This document shows positions 1-7,379 of a stretch of DNA of 45,474 nt, one piece after another (the stretch's first letter is position 1; the number at the start of each line of letters is the position of its first letter). The DNA is taken from contig JAFZFX010000020.1 in NCBI GenBank assembly GCA_017555695.1, forward strand, positions 1-45,474, read 5' to 3'. Below the pieces are notes generated by a model, which ran no database searches, was not told where the DNA came from, and saw only the letters and a list, made by a program, of their open reading frames with translations. Made by a program: the position numbers and the translations under genes. The stretch is from Alistipes sp. (GTDB lineage Bacteria; Bacteroidota; Bacteroidia; Bacteroidales; Rikenellaceae).

Positions 1-16
1 AAAAAATATCCCTACC

Positions 17-370
17 CTACTTCTCGCGTTTGATGATGTAGCCACCCATATCGGGCCAGGTGTTGTAGAAATCCTCGATGTAGCGCAACTCGTCGTCGGT
101 GCAACCCACCATCAGCTTCATTTCGGCATCGCCCTTATCCAAATCGACAGTGCAGATTACAGCATTGAGTCCTCGCTCGGGCTCACTACCCAACCAGACA
201 TCCACACCCTCGCCGTCGGCAGAAGTGGTACCATCCAAGTAACCATAATCCAGTGCATAAACAATCTGCGGAAATCGGGGATGATGCGAACCCTTGGGTC
301 GGTCAATCACCACCTGCGAACGCTCAAGTAAAGCTTCAAGTCGCTGCCAAAATACACTATTTTTACTCAT
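17..370 (-). CDS. Inorganic pyrophosphatase-like protein (short)
   Basis: A 117-residue protein resembling the core of family I inorganic pyrophosphatase, which hydrolyses PPi to phosphate in the cytoplasm. The stretch around residues 36-62 (YALDYGYLDG, then ADGEGVDVW) matches the family's NYGY...DGDPVDV metal-binding segment, with the middle Asp replaced by Glu. It is much shorter than bacterial PPases (about 175 residues) and I do not see the usual N-terminal Glu/Lys/Glu ligands. The ATG overlaps the end of rmuC by 8 bp, so the two are probably translated from one message. The fold is likely; PPase activity is uncertain and another phosphate-ester substrate is possible. Confidence 0.7.
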   Translation of the reverse strand: MSKNSVFWQRLEALLERSQVVIDRPKGSHHPRFPQIVYALDYGYLDGTTSADGEGVDVWLGSEPERGLNAVICTVDLDKGDAEMKLMVGCTDDELRYIEDFYNTWPDMGGYIIKREK

Positions 371-1727
371 TGCTACTCAATTTATTATTATCACTCAATT
401 CAACCATTACTTCATCTTCATCCACGCCATCATAATCCTCTAACAACGCCTTCGACATACGCTTCGGTTCGCTCTTACCACTCAGCTTACGCAGACGCTC
501 GCCAAGGCGCACAATGTTGTTATTTCCCGTCTTCAGTCGCTTGTAGGCCTCATCGTATTTACCCTGCGCCTGCGCCAATTCGCTACCCACACCCTCGAGT
601 GCCGTAGTGAAATCTACAACCTGACGATACATCGTGAGCGCCGTTTTCAAAATCTCGGCCTGGTTCTTTGTCTGCTCCTCACGCTGCCACAGGTCATTCA
701 CGATCATCAGCAGAGCAAACATATTTGTCGGTGACGAGATTATCACCTTCTTCTTGTAGGCGTCGCTCCAGATGGTGTTATCCTCCTTGAGTGCATCAAG
801 GAAAGCGGGCTCGTTGGGCACAAACATAATGACGAAATCGGGCGACTTCGAAGCAATCAGGTGCTGATAGTTTTTACCGCTCAGTTCCTTCACATGCTGA
901 CGCATTGCCGCTATATGAGCCGTCATCGCCGCACTGCGCTCATCCACGCTCTCGGCCTCAACCGAGCGCACATAATCCTTGATATTAACCTTCGAATCGA
1001 TGATAATCTGACGATTGTTGGGCAGATTGAGTACCACATCGGGGCGAAGGTTGTTACCCTCGGCATCTTTCAGATTGTGCTGCGTGAAGTAATGAACGCC
1101 ACGAATCAGCTTTGAGTTCTCGAGGATCGTCTCGAGTATCATCTCACCCCAATCACCCTGCACCTTCGAGTTACCCTTCAGCGCATTGGTCAGATTGGTC
1201 GTCTCGGCCGTAATCTTCACATTAAGCTCCATCAGTCGCTGCAACTCGTTCTTCAGCGCACCGCTCTGTTCGGTCTGATGAGAGTAGATATCCTCTACCC
1301 TACGACGGAACTCCACGATATTATCCTTGAAAGGTTTGAGAATAACATCCATCGACTCTCGATTCTCATCCTTGAACTTACGACTCTGCTCACCCAGCAC
1401 ATCACCCGCCAAAGTACGGAACTGCTCGCGCATCATCTTCTCCATGTCCTCCTGCATACGCAGTTTATCGTTCAGCGCCTGACGCTCTGACTCCAGCTGT
1501 GTCTCGGCCTTAACACGAGCCATACGCTCGCGCTGATACTCCTCTCGCAGATTCTCCTGCTGACCACGCGCCTCCAGTGCTTGAGCCTCAGCCTGACGGT
1601 TAGCCTCCTCGGCCACCACAAGGCGCTCACGCAGCACCACCTCATTCTGCTTATGCTTGAGAATCATCACAACCAACACGCACACGGCCACCACCAGCAG
1701 CGCGATTACTATATACACGATATTCAT
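363..1727 (-). CDS. rmuC: DNA recombination protein RmuC
   Basis: A 454-residue RmuC-family protein. These are membrane-anchored proteins with a restriction-endonuclease-like core, reported to limit recombination at inverted repeats; the biochemical role is poorly defined. One N-terminal membrane helix (about residues 4-24) is followed by a long charged coiled coil (about 25-190), then the RmuC domain with VQGDWGEMILETIL near residue 190 and a conserved region ending near 420. The length is usual for the family. It overlaps the downstream pyrophosphatase-like gene by 8 bp. A -7-like element on the minus strand at 1755-1762 could drive both. Confidence 0.93.
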   Translation of the reverse strand: MNIVYIVIALLVVAVCVLVVMILKHKQNEVVLRERLVVAEEANRQAEAQALEARGQQENLREEYQRERMARVKAETQLESERQALNDKLRMQEDMEKMMREQFRTLAGDVLGEQSRKFKDENRESMDVILKPFKDNIVEFRRRVEDIYSHQTEQSGALKNELQRLMELNVKITAETTNLTNALKGNSKVQGDWGEMILETILENSKLIRGVHYFTQHNLKDAEGNNLRPDVVLNLPNNRQIIIDSKVNIKDYVRSVEAESVDERSAAMTAHIAAMRQHVKELSGKNYQHLIASKSPDFVIMFVPNEPAFLDALKEDNTIWSDAYKKKVIISSPTNMFALLMIVNDLWQREEQTKNQAEILKTALTMYRQVVDFTTALEGVGSELAQAQGKYDEAYKRLKTGNNNIVRLGERLRKLSGKSEPKRMSKALLEDYDGVDEDEVMVELSDNNKLSSNE

Positions 1728-1754
1728 ATTTCAATAGTTTTATTTTTCCACTAA

Positions 1755-1762
1755 CAAAGGTA
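1755..1762 (-). promoter_or_regulatory. -7 element for rmuC
   Basis: The minus strand reads TACCTTTG, a match to the Bacteroidetes -7 consensus TAnnTTTG, 27 bp upstream of the rmuC start. No TTG lies at the ideal upstream spacing, so the call rests on the -7 box and its position. Confidence 0.45.
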
Positions 1763-1850
1763 GGCACTTTTAGCCAAACAAACACCCAAAACCGACGAAA
1801 TAACAGATGATTTTCATTAAAAAAATTTCTCATACCCCGAGGTGCTGCAC

Positions 1851-1881
1851 TTGATTTGCTCTGCTATTTTTCATACCTTTG
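1851..1881 (+). promoter_or_regulatory. Promoter of glutaminase gene
   Basis: TTG at 1851-1853 and TACCTTTG at 1874-1881 are separated by 20 bp, matching the Bacteroidetes TTG-N20-TAnnTTTG arrangement. The predicted start leaves a 5' UTR of about 50 nt before the ATG at 1939. Confidence 0.65.
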
Positions 1882-1938
1882 CTGTTGGCAAAAACTTTTG
1901 TGCGCCACAAAGAGGCTAACTAACTTTAGGTTAAGGCT

Positions 1939-2853
1939 ATGGACTATCTACAGATTTTAGAGAACATATATCAAGCGATACTACCCTACTCCAAGGAGGG
2001 TAAGCAGGCCGATTACATCCCCGAGCTGGCAAAGGTGAATCCCGACCAGTTTGGCATGTGCATACACACCATCTACGGCGAGACGGCCGCCATCGAACAG
2101 GCCGACACGAGATTCTCAATACAGAGTATCTCAAAGGTCTTTACTCTGGCGATGTGCCTCTCAATCAAGGGCGACGACCTATGGAAGCGAGTGGGCAAGG
2201 AGCCTTCGGGCACGGCATTCAATTCGCTCATTCAGTTGGAGGTGGAGCATGGCGTGCCTCGCAACCCCTTCATCAATGCCGGCGCACTGGTAATGACCGA
2301 TATATTGCTCTCGCATCTCGATACCCCTGAGGAGGATTTTCTAAACTTCGTACGCAAAGTATCGGGCAACGACAGCATCGACTACAACCGCGATGTAGCC
2401 AACTCCGAGCGCGAAAACGGTTACCTGAATGCGGCCATTGTCAATCTGCTGAAATATCACGGAACAATAGATAACGACATCGAGAAGGTGCTACACTTCT
2501 ACTTCCTGATGTGCTCTATCGAGATGAGCTGCCGCGAGCTGTCGCTGGCGTTTCTGGCATTCGCCAACCACCGCCGCAAGTTCGACTATGCGGGCATAAC
2601 ACTCACTTCGTCGCAGGTTAAGCGTATCAATGCCATTATGCAGACCTGCGGTTTCTATGACGAGGCGGGCGAGTTCGCCTATCTCGTAGGCCTACCAGGC
2701 AAGAGTGGCGTAGGTGGCGGTATTGTGGCTATCTATCCATTACAATACTCCGTAGCGGTGTGGAGCCCACGACTCAACACGAAGGGCAACTCGGTAATGG
2801 GCATCAAGGCACTCGAGTTACTGACTACCGAGACCAAGGAGTCGATATTCTAA
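1939..2853 (+). CDS. glsA: Glutaminase (glutamine to glutamate plus ammonia)
   Basis: A 304-residue glutaminase of the serine-dependent beta-lactamase-like family, hydrolysing L-glutamine to L-glutamate and ammonia in the cytoplasm. The catalytic SxxK pair is S63-I-S-K66, and the family signature NPFINAGAL follows near residue 110. The C-terminal LPGKSGVGGGI segment is also typical. Length matches bacterial GlsA (about 305-310). It stands alone between its own promoter (1851-1881) and a strong terminator (2864-2902). In E. coli such enzymes contribute to acid resistance; nothing here shows that role. Confidence 0.96.
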   Translation: MDYLQILENIYQAILPYSKEGKQADYIPELAKVNPDQFGMCIHTIYGETAAIEQADTRFSIQSISKVFTLAMCLSIKGDDLWKRVGKEPSGTAFNSLIQLEVEHGVPRNPFINAGALVMTDILLSHLDTPEEDFLNFVRKVSGNDSIDYNRDVANSERENGYLNAAIVNLLKYHGTIDNDIEKVLHFYFLMCSIEMSCRELSLAFLAFANHRRKFDYAGITLTSSQVKRINAIMQTCGFYDEAGEFAYLVGLPGKSGVGGGIVAIYPLQYSVAVWSPRLNTKGNSVMGIKALELLTTETKESIF

Positions 2854-2863
2854 CAAACAATTA

Positions 2864-2902
2864 TTCCCATCAGACTTCACCGCCTGATGGGAATTTTCTT
2901 TT
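2864..2902 (+). terminator. Intrinsic terminator after glsA
   Basis: A perfect 10-bp stem (TTCCCATCAG at 2864-2873 with CTGATGGGAA at 2884-2893) is followed by TTTTCTTTT. It begins 11 bp after the glsA stop codon. Confidence 0.9.
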
Positions 2903-2925
2903 CATTGAGCCTACGACCGAGGCCA

Positions 2926-3516
2926 CTACTCTTGTTGCATAAGCTCCTTAACATTGGCTATCGCTTTGTCGGCTTCGCGGAGAATAATAAAGTACTTCTT
3001 AAACCCGAAGAAAGCGCCTATCGCGGCACCAATGGCGGCACAAACAAGAAAGAACTCTGCATCCTCGAGCATTAACTGGGCGTCCCTATAGAGATAATAA
3101 GACCACACAACAAGCGTAGGTATAGAAAACAACTGCCAGCGGCCGTAAACCTTACGGAAGTGAATCAAGCGTTGGTAAATCTCCACCAGATTACCGCGCG
3201 TAACATCCACCGACATCAAGCCCCAATGAGCATAGATGGTTGCACACACGCACACCACCAGGAACAGAGCCGTACTGATTACTAAAGACTTACTGAATCC
3301 GACATTATAAAGGCTCCAAGGGGAAAACACTGCGGCAAAAAGGCCCAATATTACATACATCTTGCCCGCACGATTGAGCGTACCAATACCCTTCTGTGTC
3401 GCTGCTATGATTGCCTGCTCTGATATAATCTGCTGACGCAAAAGCTTCTCTTTGAGCAGAGATACCTGCTCACGCAGCTCGTTCAACTCCTGGAATTCTA
3501 TATCATTTCTCTCCAT
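2926..3516 (-). CDS. Membrane protein linked to an ECF sigma factor
   Basis: A 196-residue protein I do not recognise by family. A charged N-terminal coiled-coil segment (about residues 1-45) precedes two hydrophobic pairs (about 53-95 and 127-170), suggesting four membrane helices with both ends cytoplasmic. It starts 12 bp after the sigma factor at 3529-4008, so the two are almost certainly co-transcribed. That placement is typical of an anti-sigma factor or of a sensor partner, but no zinc-binding anti-sigma motif (HxxxCxxC) is present. Role inferred from context only. Confidence 0.8.
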   Translation of the reverse strand: MERNDIEFQELNELREQVSLLKEKLLRQQIISEQAIIAATQKGIGTLNRAGKMYVILGLFAAVFSPWSLYNVGFSKSLVISTALFLVVCVCATIYAHWGLMSVDVTRGNLVEIYQRLIHFRKVYGRWQLFSIPTLVVWSYYLYRDAQLMLEDAEFFLVCAAIGAAIGAFFGFKKYFIILREADKAIANVKELMQQE

Positions 3517-3528
3517 ATCCTAAATATT

Positions 3529-4008
3529 TTATTGGTTGTTCATTGATTTCAACTGCTCGCGTATGCGATAGAGTCTTACCGACACATTCTGCGTTGAGAT
3601 ACCCACGATGGCGCCAATCTCCTCGTACGACATATTCTCCAGCCACAGCAGGATAATCGCTCTATCGAATGGACCAAGACGGCTGATGCGCTCGTGCAAC
3701 ATCTTAATCTGGCGCGTGTCGGCATCAGTGTCGTTGTAGAGGTCGATATTCAACTCCAGTGGCATAGGCGTACCTCGGCGCTTCTTGCGATCAATGGTGA
3801 TGCAGGTATTGAGGCTAATACGCCATATCCAAGTCTTAAGCGAGCTACGCCCCTCGAAGGAGGTAAAGCTCTTCCACAAATTTATCAGCACCTCTTGGTA
3901 GAGGTCCTCCACCTCGGCACTATCCTTCGAGAACATATAACAAGCCATATAGATGGTGTCCTTATGTTCCCGAACGGCTTGGGTGAACTCCTTTTCTTTA
4001 TTGTCCAT
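3529..4008 (-). CDS. RNA polymerase sigma factor, ECF (sigma-70) family
   Basis: A 159-residue ECF sigma factor. Region 2 lies at about residues 10-75 (DLYQEVLINLWKS, core binding; FEGRSSLKTWIWRISLN, -10 recognition) and region 4 at about 100-155, with a helix-turn-helix in MSYEEIGAIVGISTQNVSVR. Both domains are complete and the linker is short, as in ECF factors. It lies first in a two-gene unit with a four-helix membrane protein 12 bp downstream, which may control it. A near-consensus -7 box (AACTTTTG, minus strand, 4065-4072) lies upstream. Targets cannot be read from the sequence. Confidence 0.95.
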   Translation of the reverse strand: MDNKEKEFTQAVREHKDTIYMACYMFSKDSAEVEDLYQEVLINLWKSFTSFEGRSSLKTWIWRISLNTCITIDRKKRRGTPMPLELNIDLYNDTDADTRQIKMLHERISRLGPFDRAIILLWLENMSYEEIGAIVGISTQNVSVRLYRIREQLKSMNNQ

Positions 4009-4105
4009 AATCGTTAGGGTTACTACTCATTCTGCTTCCGTAGAAGCCTTTACTATATTAGTCGCAAAAGTTCTCATAAAACTACAAAAAAGTGACGAAA
4101 ATTTA

Positions 4106-4113
4106 TAACTTTG
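4106..4113 (+). promoter_or_regulatory. -7 element of the pseudouridine synthase gene
   Basis: TAACTTTG matches TAnnTTTG and lies 23 bp before the ATG at 4137, leaving a short leader. No matching -33 TTG is seen. Confidence 0.5.
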
Positions 4114-4136
4114 TCTGAAAATTTGACGAAAACCCT

Positions 4137-5762
4137 ATGTTGCATCGATTCAAATCGAATATAGAAGGCATCGCCTTACCCGAGAAGTTTACTTGGCCAT
4201 TTCACTATGTGCCGCACGCGCTGTCGCGCCTTGCCGCTGACGAGGTGATGGAGTATGTCGCATCACGCACCGAGTGGCAAGAGGAGCTGACAGCAGGCAA
4301 GATGTTCGGCGTATTGGTGGTCGAAGCAGAGGATAAGAGCATAGGTTTTTTGGCGGCCTTTTCGGGTAATATCGCTGGCGAGAATTTCCACGACTACTTC
4401 GTACCGCCCGTTTACGATATGTTGAAACCTACCGACTTCTTCCGTCAAGGGGAGGCCGAGATATCTGCCATAAACCAAAGGATAAAACATTTGGAGCAGA
4501 GCGAGGGGTATCGCAAGGCAAAAGAGGGGTTATCAACACTTAAAGCATCACTTGAGGCAGAGTGGCGCAACTTTATCGAGCAAAGTGCATTACGCAAAGC
4601 TGACAGAGACCGCCGTCGCCAAAATAAGGAGTGCGACGAAGAGCAGCTAATTTTGGAGAGTCAGCGCGACAATGCCGACAAGCAACGCCTAAAGCGCCGA
4701 CACAAAACACTGCTCGCAGAGGCCGAGGCAATACTCCACGAACAGCAGACAGAGATAGAGTCTCTGCGCAAGGAGCGACACTCTCGCTCGGCGGCGTTAC
4801 AGACAGCGTTATTCAAAGAATTCAAGATGCTGAATCAGCGCGGAGAGCAGATGGATCTGATAGAGTTATTTGCCCCCACCCCACAGATTCTACCACCCGC
4901 AGGTGCAGGAGAGTGCGCGGCACCGAAGTTGTTGCAGTACGCATATCTAAACAATCTGAAGCCCAAGACTATGGCCGAGTTTTGGTGGGGCGAATCACCT
5001 CGCGGTGAAGTGCGAAAGCACGGCTCATTCTACCCTGCATGCAACAGCAAATGCAAGCCGATATTGACATTTATGATGCAGGGACTTGATGTCGAGCCCA
5101 ATCCGCTGACCGAGATTGCACCTCCCGAACCAAAGATTCTTTTCGAGGATGATTATATGGTGGTGATTGACAAACCCTGCGGGATGTTGTCGGTAGATGG
5201 CAAGTCGGGCGTAAGGTCGGCCGAGGGTTGGTTCAAGGAGCACTACCCCACTTACGACGGCCCAGCGATAGTTCACCGACTGGATCAATCGACATCGGGA
5301 ATATTGGTTTTGGCGAAAAATAAGGATGTGCACAAAGAGTTGCAATCGCAATTCATTACTCGTTCTGTTAAAAAGTGTTACATCGCGCTACTTCAAGCAA
5401 AGATTGAAGCCACCAAAGGCCAAATATCGCTCCCGCTGAAGCTCGATTACGACAACCGTCCACGCCAAATGGTAAGCGCCGACGGCAAGAGTGCCATAAC
5501 CGATTACGAGGTGATTGGCTATGAGGGCAACAACACCCGAGTGAGGTTCTATCCGCTGACGGGGCGCACCCATCAGTTGAGGGTACACTCGGCACACAGC
5601 GACGGCCTCAACGCCCCGATAATTGGCGACGACATCTACGGCTCGGGGCAAAACGCCGACAACCGCAACGGCCACAGACTATGCCTGCACGCCGAGCGCT
5701 TGGAGTTCACGCACCCCATAAAAGACAAAAGAGTGGAGATAGAATCGAAGGCGGAGTTTTAG
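4137..5762 (+). CDS. RluA-family pseudouridine synthase with long N-terminal extension
   Basis: A 541-residue protein. The C-terminal half (about residues 325-535) is a RluA-type pseudouridine synthase, which isomerises specific uridines in rRNA or tRNA; HRLDQSTSGILVLAKN contains the catalytic Asp383, and GRTHQLRVH is the conserved C-terminal motif. The N-terminal 320 residues are not a typical S4 domain. They include a highly charged coiled coil (about residues 110-235) and a segment with two cysteines (about residues 290-315, GSFYPACNSKCKPIL). Standard RluA enzymes are 220-330 residues, so this is an extended form. Its RNA target is unknown. It is a single-gene unit. Confidence 0.92.
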   Translation: MLHRFKSNIEGIALPEKFTWPFHYVPHALSRLAADEVMEYVASRTEWQEELTAGKMFGVLVVEAEDKSIGFLAAFSGNIAGENFHDYFVPPVYDMLKPTDFFRQGEAEISAINQRIKHLEQSEGYRKAKEGLSTLKASLEAEWRNFIEQSALRKADRDRRRQNKECDEEQLILESQRDNADKQRLKRRHKTLLAEAEAILHEQQTEIESLRKERHSRSAALQTALFKEFKMLNQRGEQMDLIELFAPTPQILPPAGAGECAAPKLLQYAYLNNLKPKTMAEFWWGESPRGEVRKHGSFYPACNSKCKPILTFMMQGLDVEPNPLTEIAPPEPKILFEDDYMVVIDKPCGMLSVDGKSGVRSAEGWFKEHYPTYDGPAIVHRLDQSTSGILVLAKNKDVHKELQSQFITRSVKKCYIALLQAKIEATKGQISLPLKLDYDNRPRQMVSADGKSAITDYEVIGYEGNNTRVRFYPLTGRTHQLRVHSAHSDGLNAPIIGDDIYGSGQNADNRNGHRLCLHAERLEFTHPIKDKRVEIESKAEF

Positions 5763-5801
5763 AGCAAAGCAGATGTATTGGCTCGATTTTCGGGCCCGAT
5801 G

Positions 5802-5833
5802 TTTGGAAAAAAGAAAATACATACATATATTTG
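5802..5833 (+). promoter_or_regulatory. Promoter of tRNA-Ala
   Basis: TTTG at 5802-5805, a 20-bp spacer and TATATTTG at 5826-5833 form a full-consensus Bacteroidetes promoter. The tRNA begins 12 bp after the -7 box. Confidence 0.85.
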
Positions 5834-5844
5834 CACCCGCAAAC

Positions 5845-5918
5845 GGGGGATTAGCTCAGCTGGTTAGAGCGCTTGCATGGCATGCAAGAGGTCATCGGTT
5901 CGAATCCGATATTCTCCA
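5845..5918 (+). tRNA. tRNA-Ala, anticodon GGC
   Basis: A 74-nt cloverleaf. The acceptor arm pairs 5845-5851 with 5911-5917, with two G-T wobbles, and the discriminator A is at 5918. The D-arm contains TAGCTCAGCTGG, the anticodon stem CTTGC/GCAAG closes loop ATGGCAT with anticodon GGC at 5879-5881, and the T-arm is ATCGG/CCGAT with loop TTCGAAT. CCA is not encoded. The last 19 bases are duplicated 245 bp downstream (see the repeat entries), which makes this locus a likely integration or duplication site. Confidence 0.97.
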
Positions 5919-6015
5919 CTAATAGAACAAGCAAGACTGATTCTCGTTTCGAATCAGTCTTTTTTTGTGCATATTATTTACTCTGCATAAATGCAGTAAA
6001 CCTATGCACAAAAAA
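5900..6015 (+). repeat. 116-bp direct repeat, copy 1 (tRNA-Ala 3' end plus terminator)
   Basis: Identical base for base to 6145-6260. The repeat starts inside the T-loop of tRNA-Ala, covers its last 19 bases, the terminator hairpin and a second AT-rich hairpin (5961-6015, TTTTTTGTGCATA against TATGCACAAAAAA, with CTGCAT/ATGCAG inside). Direct repeats of a tRNA 3' end resemble attL/attR of tRNA-targeting integrases, but only 129 bp lie between the copies and no integrase is present. A local tandem duplication is the alternative. Confidence 0.95.
5933..5967 (+). terminator. Terminator of tRNA-Ala
   Basis: An 11-bp perfect stem (AAGACTGATTC at 5933-5943 with GAATCAGTCTT at 5951-5961) closes a 7-nt loop and runs into seven T. 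The whole terminator is repeated at 6178-6212. Confidence 0.92.
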
Positions 6016-6144
6016 AACAGTCGCATCAGCGACATTGCTTGTATGGAGAAGCGCATTACTCACCTTAAGGTGACGGTTGCGGGAATAAAAAAAATATTTA
6101 TTTTCAAAGGTATTCCCGCTCCACCGAAAACAAGTTTTCGGCGG

Positions 6145-6260
6145 TCGAATCCGATATTCTCCACTAATAGAACAAGCAAGACTGATTCTCGTTTCGAATC
6201 AGTCTTTTTTTGTGCATATTATTTACTCTGCATAAATGCAGTAAACCTATGCACAAAAAA
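6145..6260 (+). repeat. 116-bp direct repeat, copy 2 (orphan tRNA 3' end)
   Basis: A perfect second copy of 5900-6015, with no tRNA body in front of it. It is preceded by short hairpins in the 129-bp spacer: CACCTTAAGGTG (6061-6072), GGGAATA against TATTCCC (6081-6117) and CCGAAAAC against GTTTTCGG (6124-6141). Zero divergence over 116 bp of mostly non-coding DNA points to a recent event or to gene-conversion-like upkeep. Confidence 0.95.
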
Positions 6261-6286
6261 GTAAGAGTTGAAATTTCAACTCTTAC
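6261..6286 (-). terminator. 26-bp perfect palindrome, terminator of the lipoprotein gene
   Basis: A perfect 13-bp inverted repeat with no loop bases (GTAAGAGTTGAAA and its complement). On the minus strand it is followed by TTTTTTGTGC, so it should terminate transcription of the gene at 6324-7379, which ends 37 bp away. On the plus strand it is followed by an A-run, so it is directional. Confidence 0.8.
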
Positions 6287-6323
6287 TCAAAAAAAAGAAT
6301 CCTCAATTTATAAAATATATGCA

Positions 6324-7379
6324 TTACCACACATAATCGCCTTGCTCGTCTCCATGAGTATATGTATTACCCTCTTCAAGATCTGCATCCTCCTCATATT
6401 TCACATCAAATGATACACCCTCTAATGTATCATCATCATAAAATGCGATATTGACTGTTGTCATTGTCATTCTTTTATAATAGACTTTTATATTGTCATA
6501 TTTGTATGTCGTACCATCAGCTTTTGTCCAGACTATGTCAGATATAGTCTCTTGAACTCCACGACATTCAGACGCTGTTGTTGCTTTATACCAATCAGAA
6601 GCATACCATAATAAAGCAAACTCCGCCTCAACCTCCTTATTCTCAGGCGTGAGTTGAATTTGATATTTACTATTTTTTATCTCATCCCTACATGTCATAC
6701 TCAAAGTACCTTCTGTAAGAAAATCTCCAGCAACAACCCTCAATCCACACGCCATCTTCTTAAAATAAACACTGATTACCTCTCCTTCCGCAGTAGGACA
6801 AAATCCATCAACTTCTGCATAATAAGCACTTACCCCCGTTGTTCTACCATATACAAGACCATCTGTTTTTTGAATAAGCCCCAATTTTGTAAAATACTTA
6901 TCCGAAGAGTACTCAAACTCATTTGTTACTTTTGTAATTGACTCATTTTTTGATGCATTATATTTGTTTATTGCGGTAAATGGAGCACCATAACCATAAT
7001 AATTCTTATTATCCACCAATACAGAGTCACAATAAATCTTCTCTTTAGCATCATCAACCAATACAAACTCAAACTTGTAGTAGTGATTTTCTATAAGGTC
7101 AAGAGAGATATTTGACACATCATCAAAAAGTCCATAAGCATAATAGTCGTAACTTCCACCACTAACAGGCTTATAATAAACCTGAATAGCATACAAATCA
7201 CAAGTATCAGGAGTAAAACGAGTCAAAGGTTCCTGCTCAAAAGAGATTTCACCCGCCAAATTAAAATGTGCCTTAAAGACTTTTGGTGTTGGCTCAACAT
7301 TCTCGTCCTCTAAACCATCACAAGCAACCATACCCATACAGAGCATCAATGCTACCATCAAATAATGTTTGATTTTCAT
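6324..7379 (-). CDS. Putative lipoprotein, AT-rich, family not recognised
   Basis: A 351-residue secreted protein. The N-terminus (MKIKHYLMVALMLCMGMVAC) is a signal peptide ending in a lipobox-like MVAC, so C20 should be lipidated and the protein attached to the outer membrane or cell surface. The rest is rich in Tyr, Asp and Thr with alternating beta-strand-like pattern and an acidic C-terminus (EEDADLEEGNTYTHGDEQGD). It is reminiscent of fimbrillin or FimB/Mfa2-type surface lipoproteins, but no diagnostic motif is visible. Its codons are clearly more AT-rich than those of its neighbours, it sits in the AT-rich island beside the duplicated tRNA end, and it is preceded by a long structured leader; all suggest acquisition by transfer. 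Confidence 0.85.
   Translation of the reverse strand: MKIKHYLMVALMLCMGMVACDGLEDENVEPTPKVFKAHFNLAGEISFEQEPLTRFTPDTCDLYAIQVYYKPVSGGSYDYYAYGLFDDVSNISLDLIENHYYKFEFVLVDDAKEKIYCDSVLVDNKNYYGYGAPFTAINKYNASKNESITKVTNEFEYSSDKYFTKLGLIQKTDGLVYGRTTGVSAYYAEVDGFCPTAEGEVISVYFKKMACGLRVVAGDFLTEGTLSMTCRDEIKNSKYQIQLTPENKEVEAEFALLWYASDWYKATTASECRGVQETISDIVWTKADGTTYKYDNIKVYYKRMTMTTVNIAFYDDDTLEGVSFDVKYEEDADLEEGNTYTHGDEQGDYVW

Noticed and set aside
6145-6163. Second tRNA-Ala gene
   Set aside because: Only the last 19 bases of the tRNA are repeated; there is no acceptor 5' strand, D-arm or anticodon arm.
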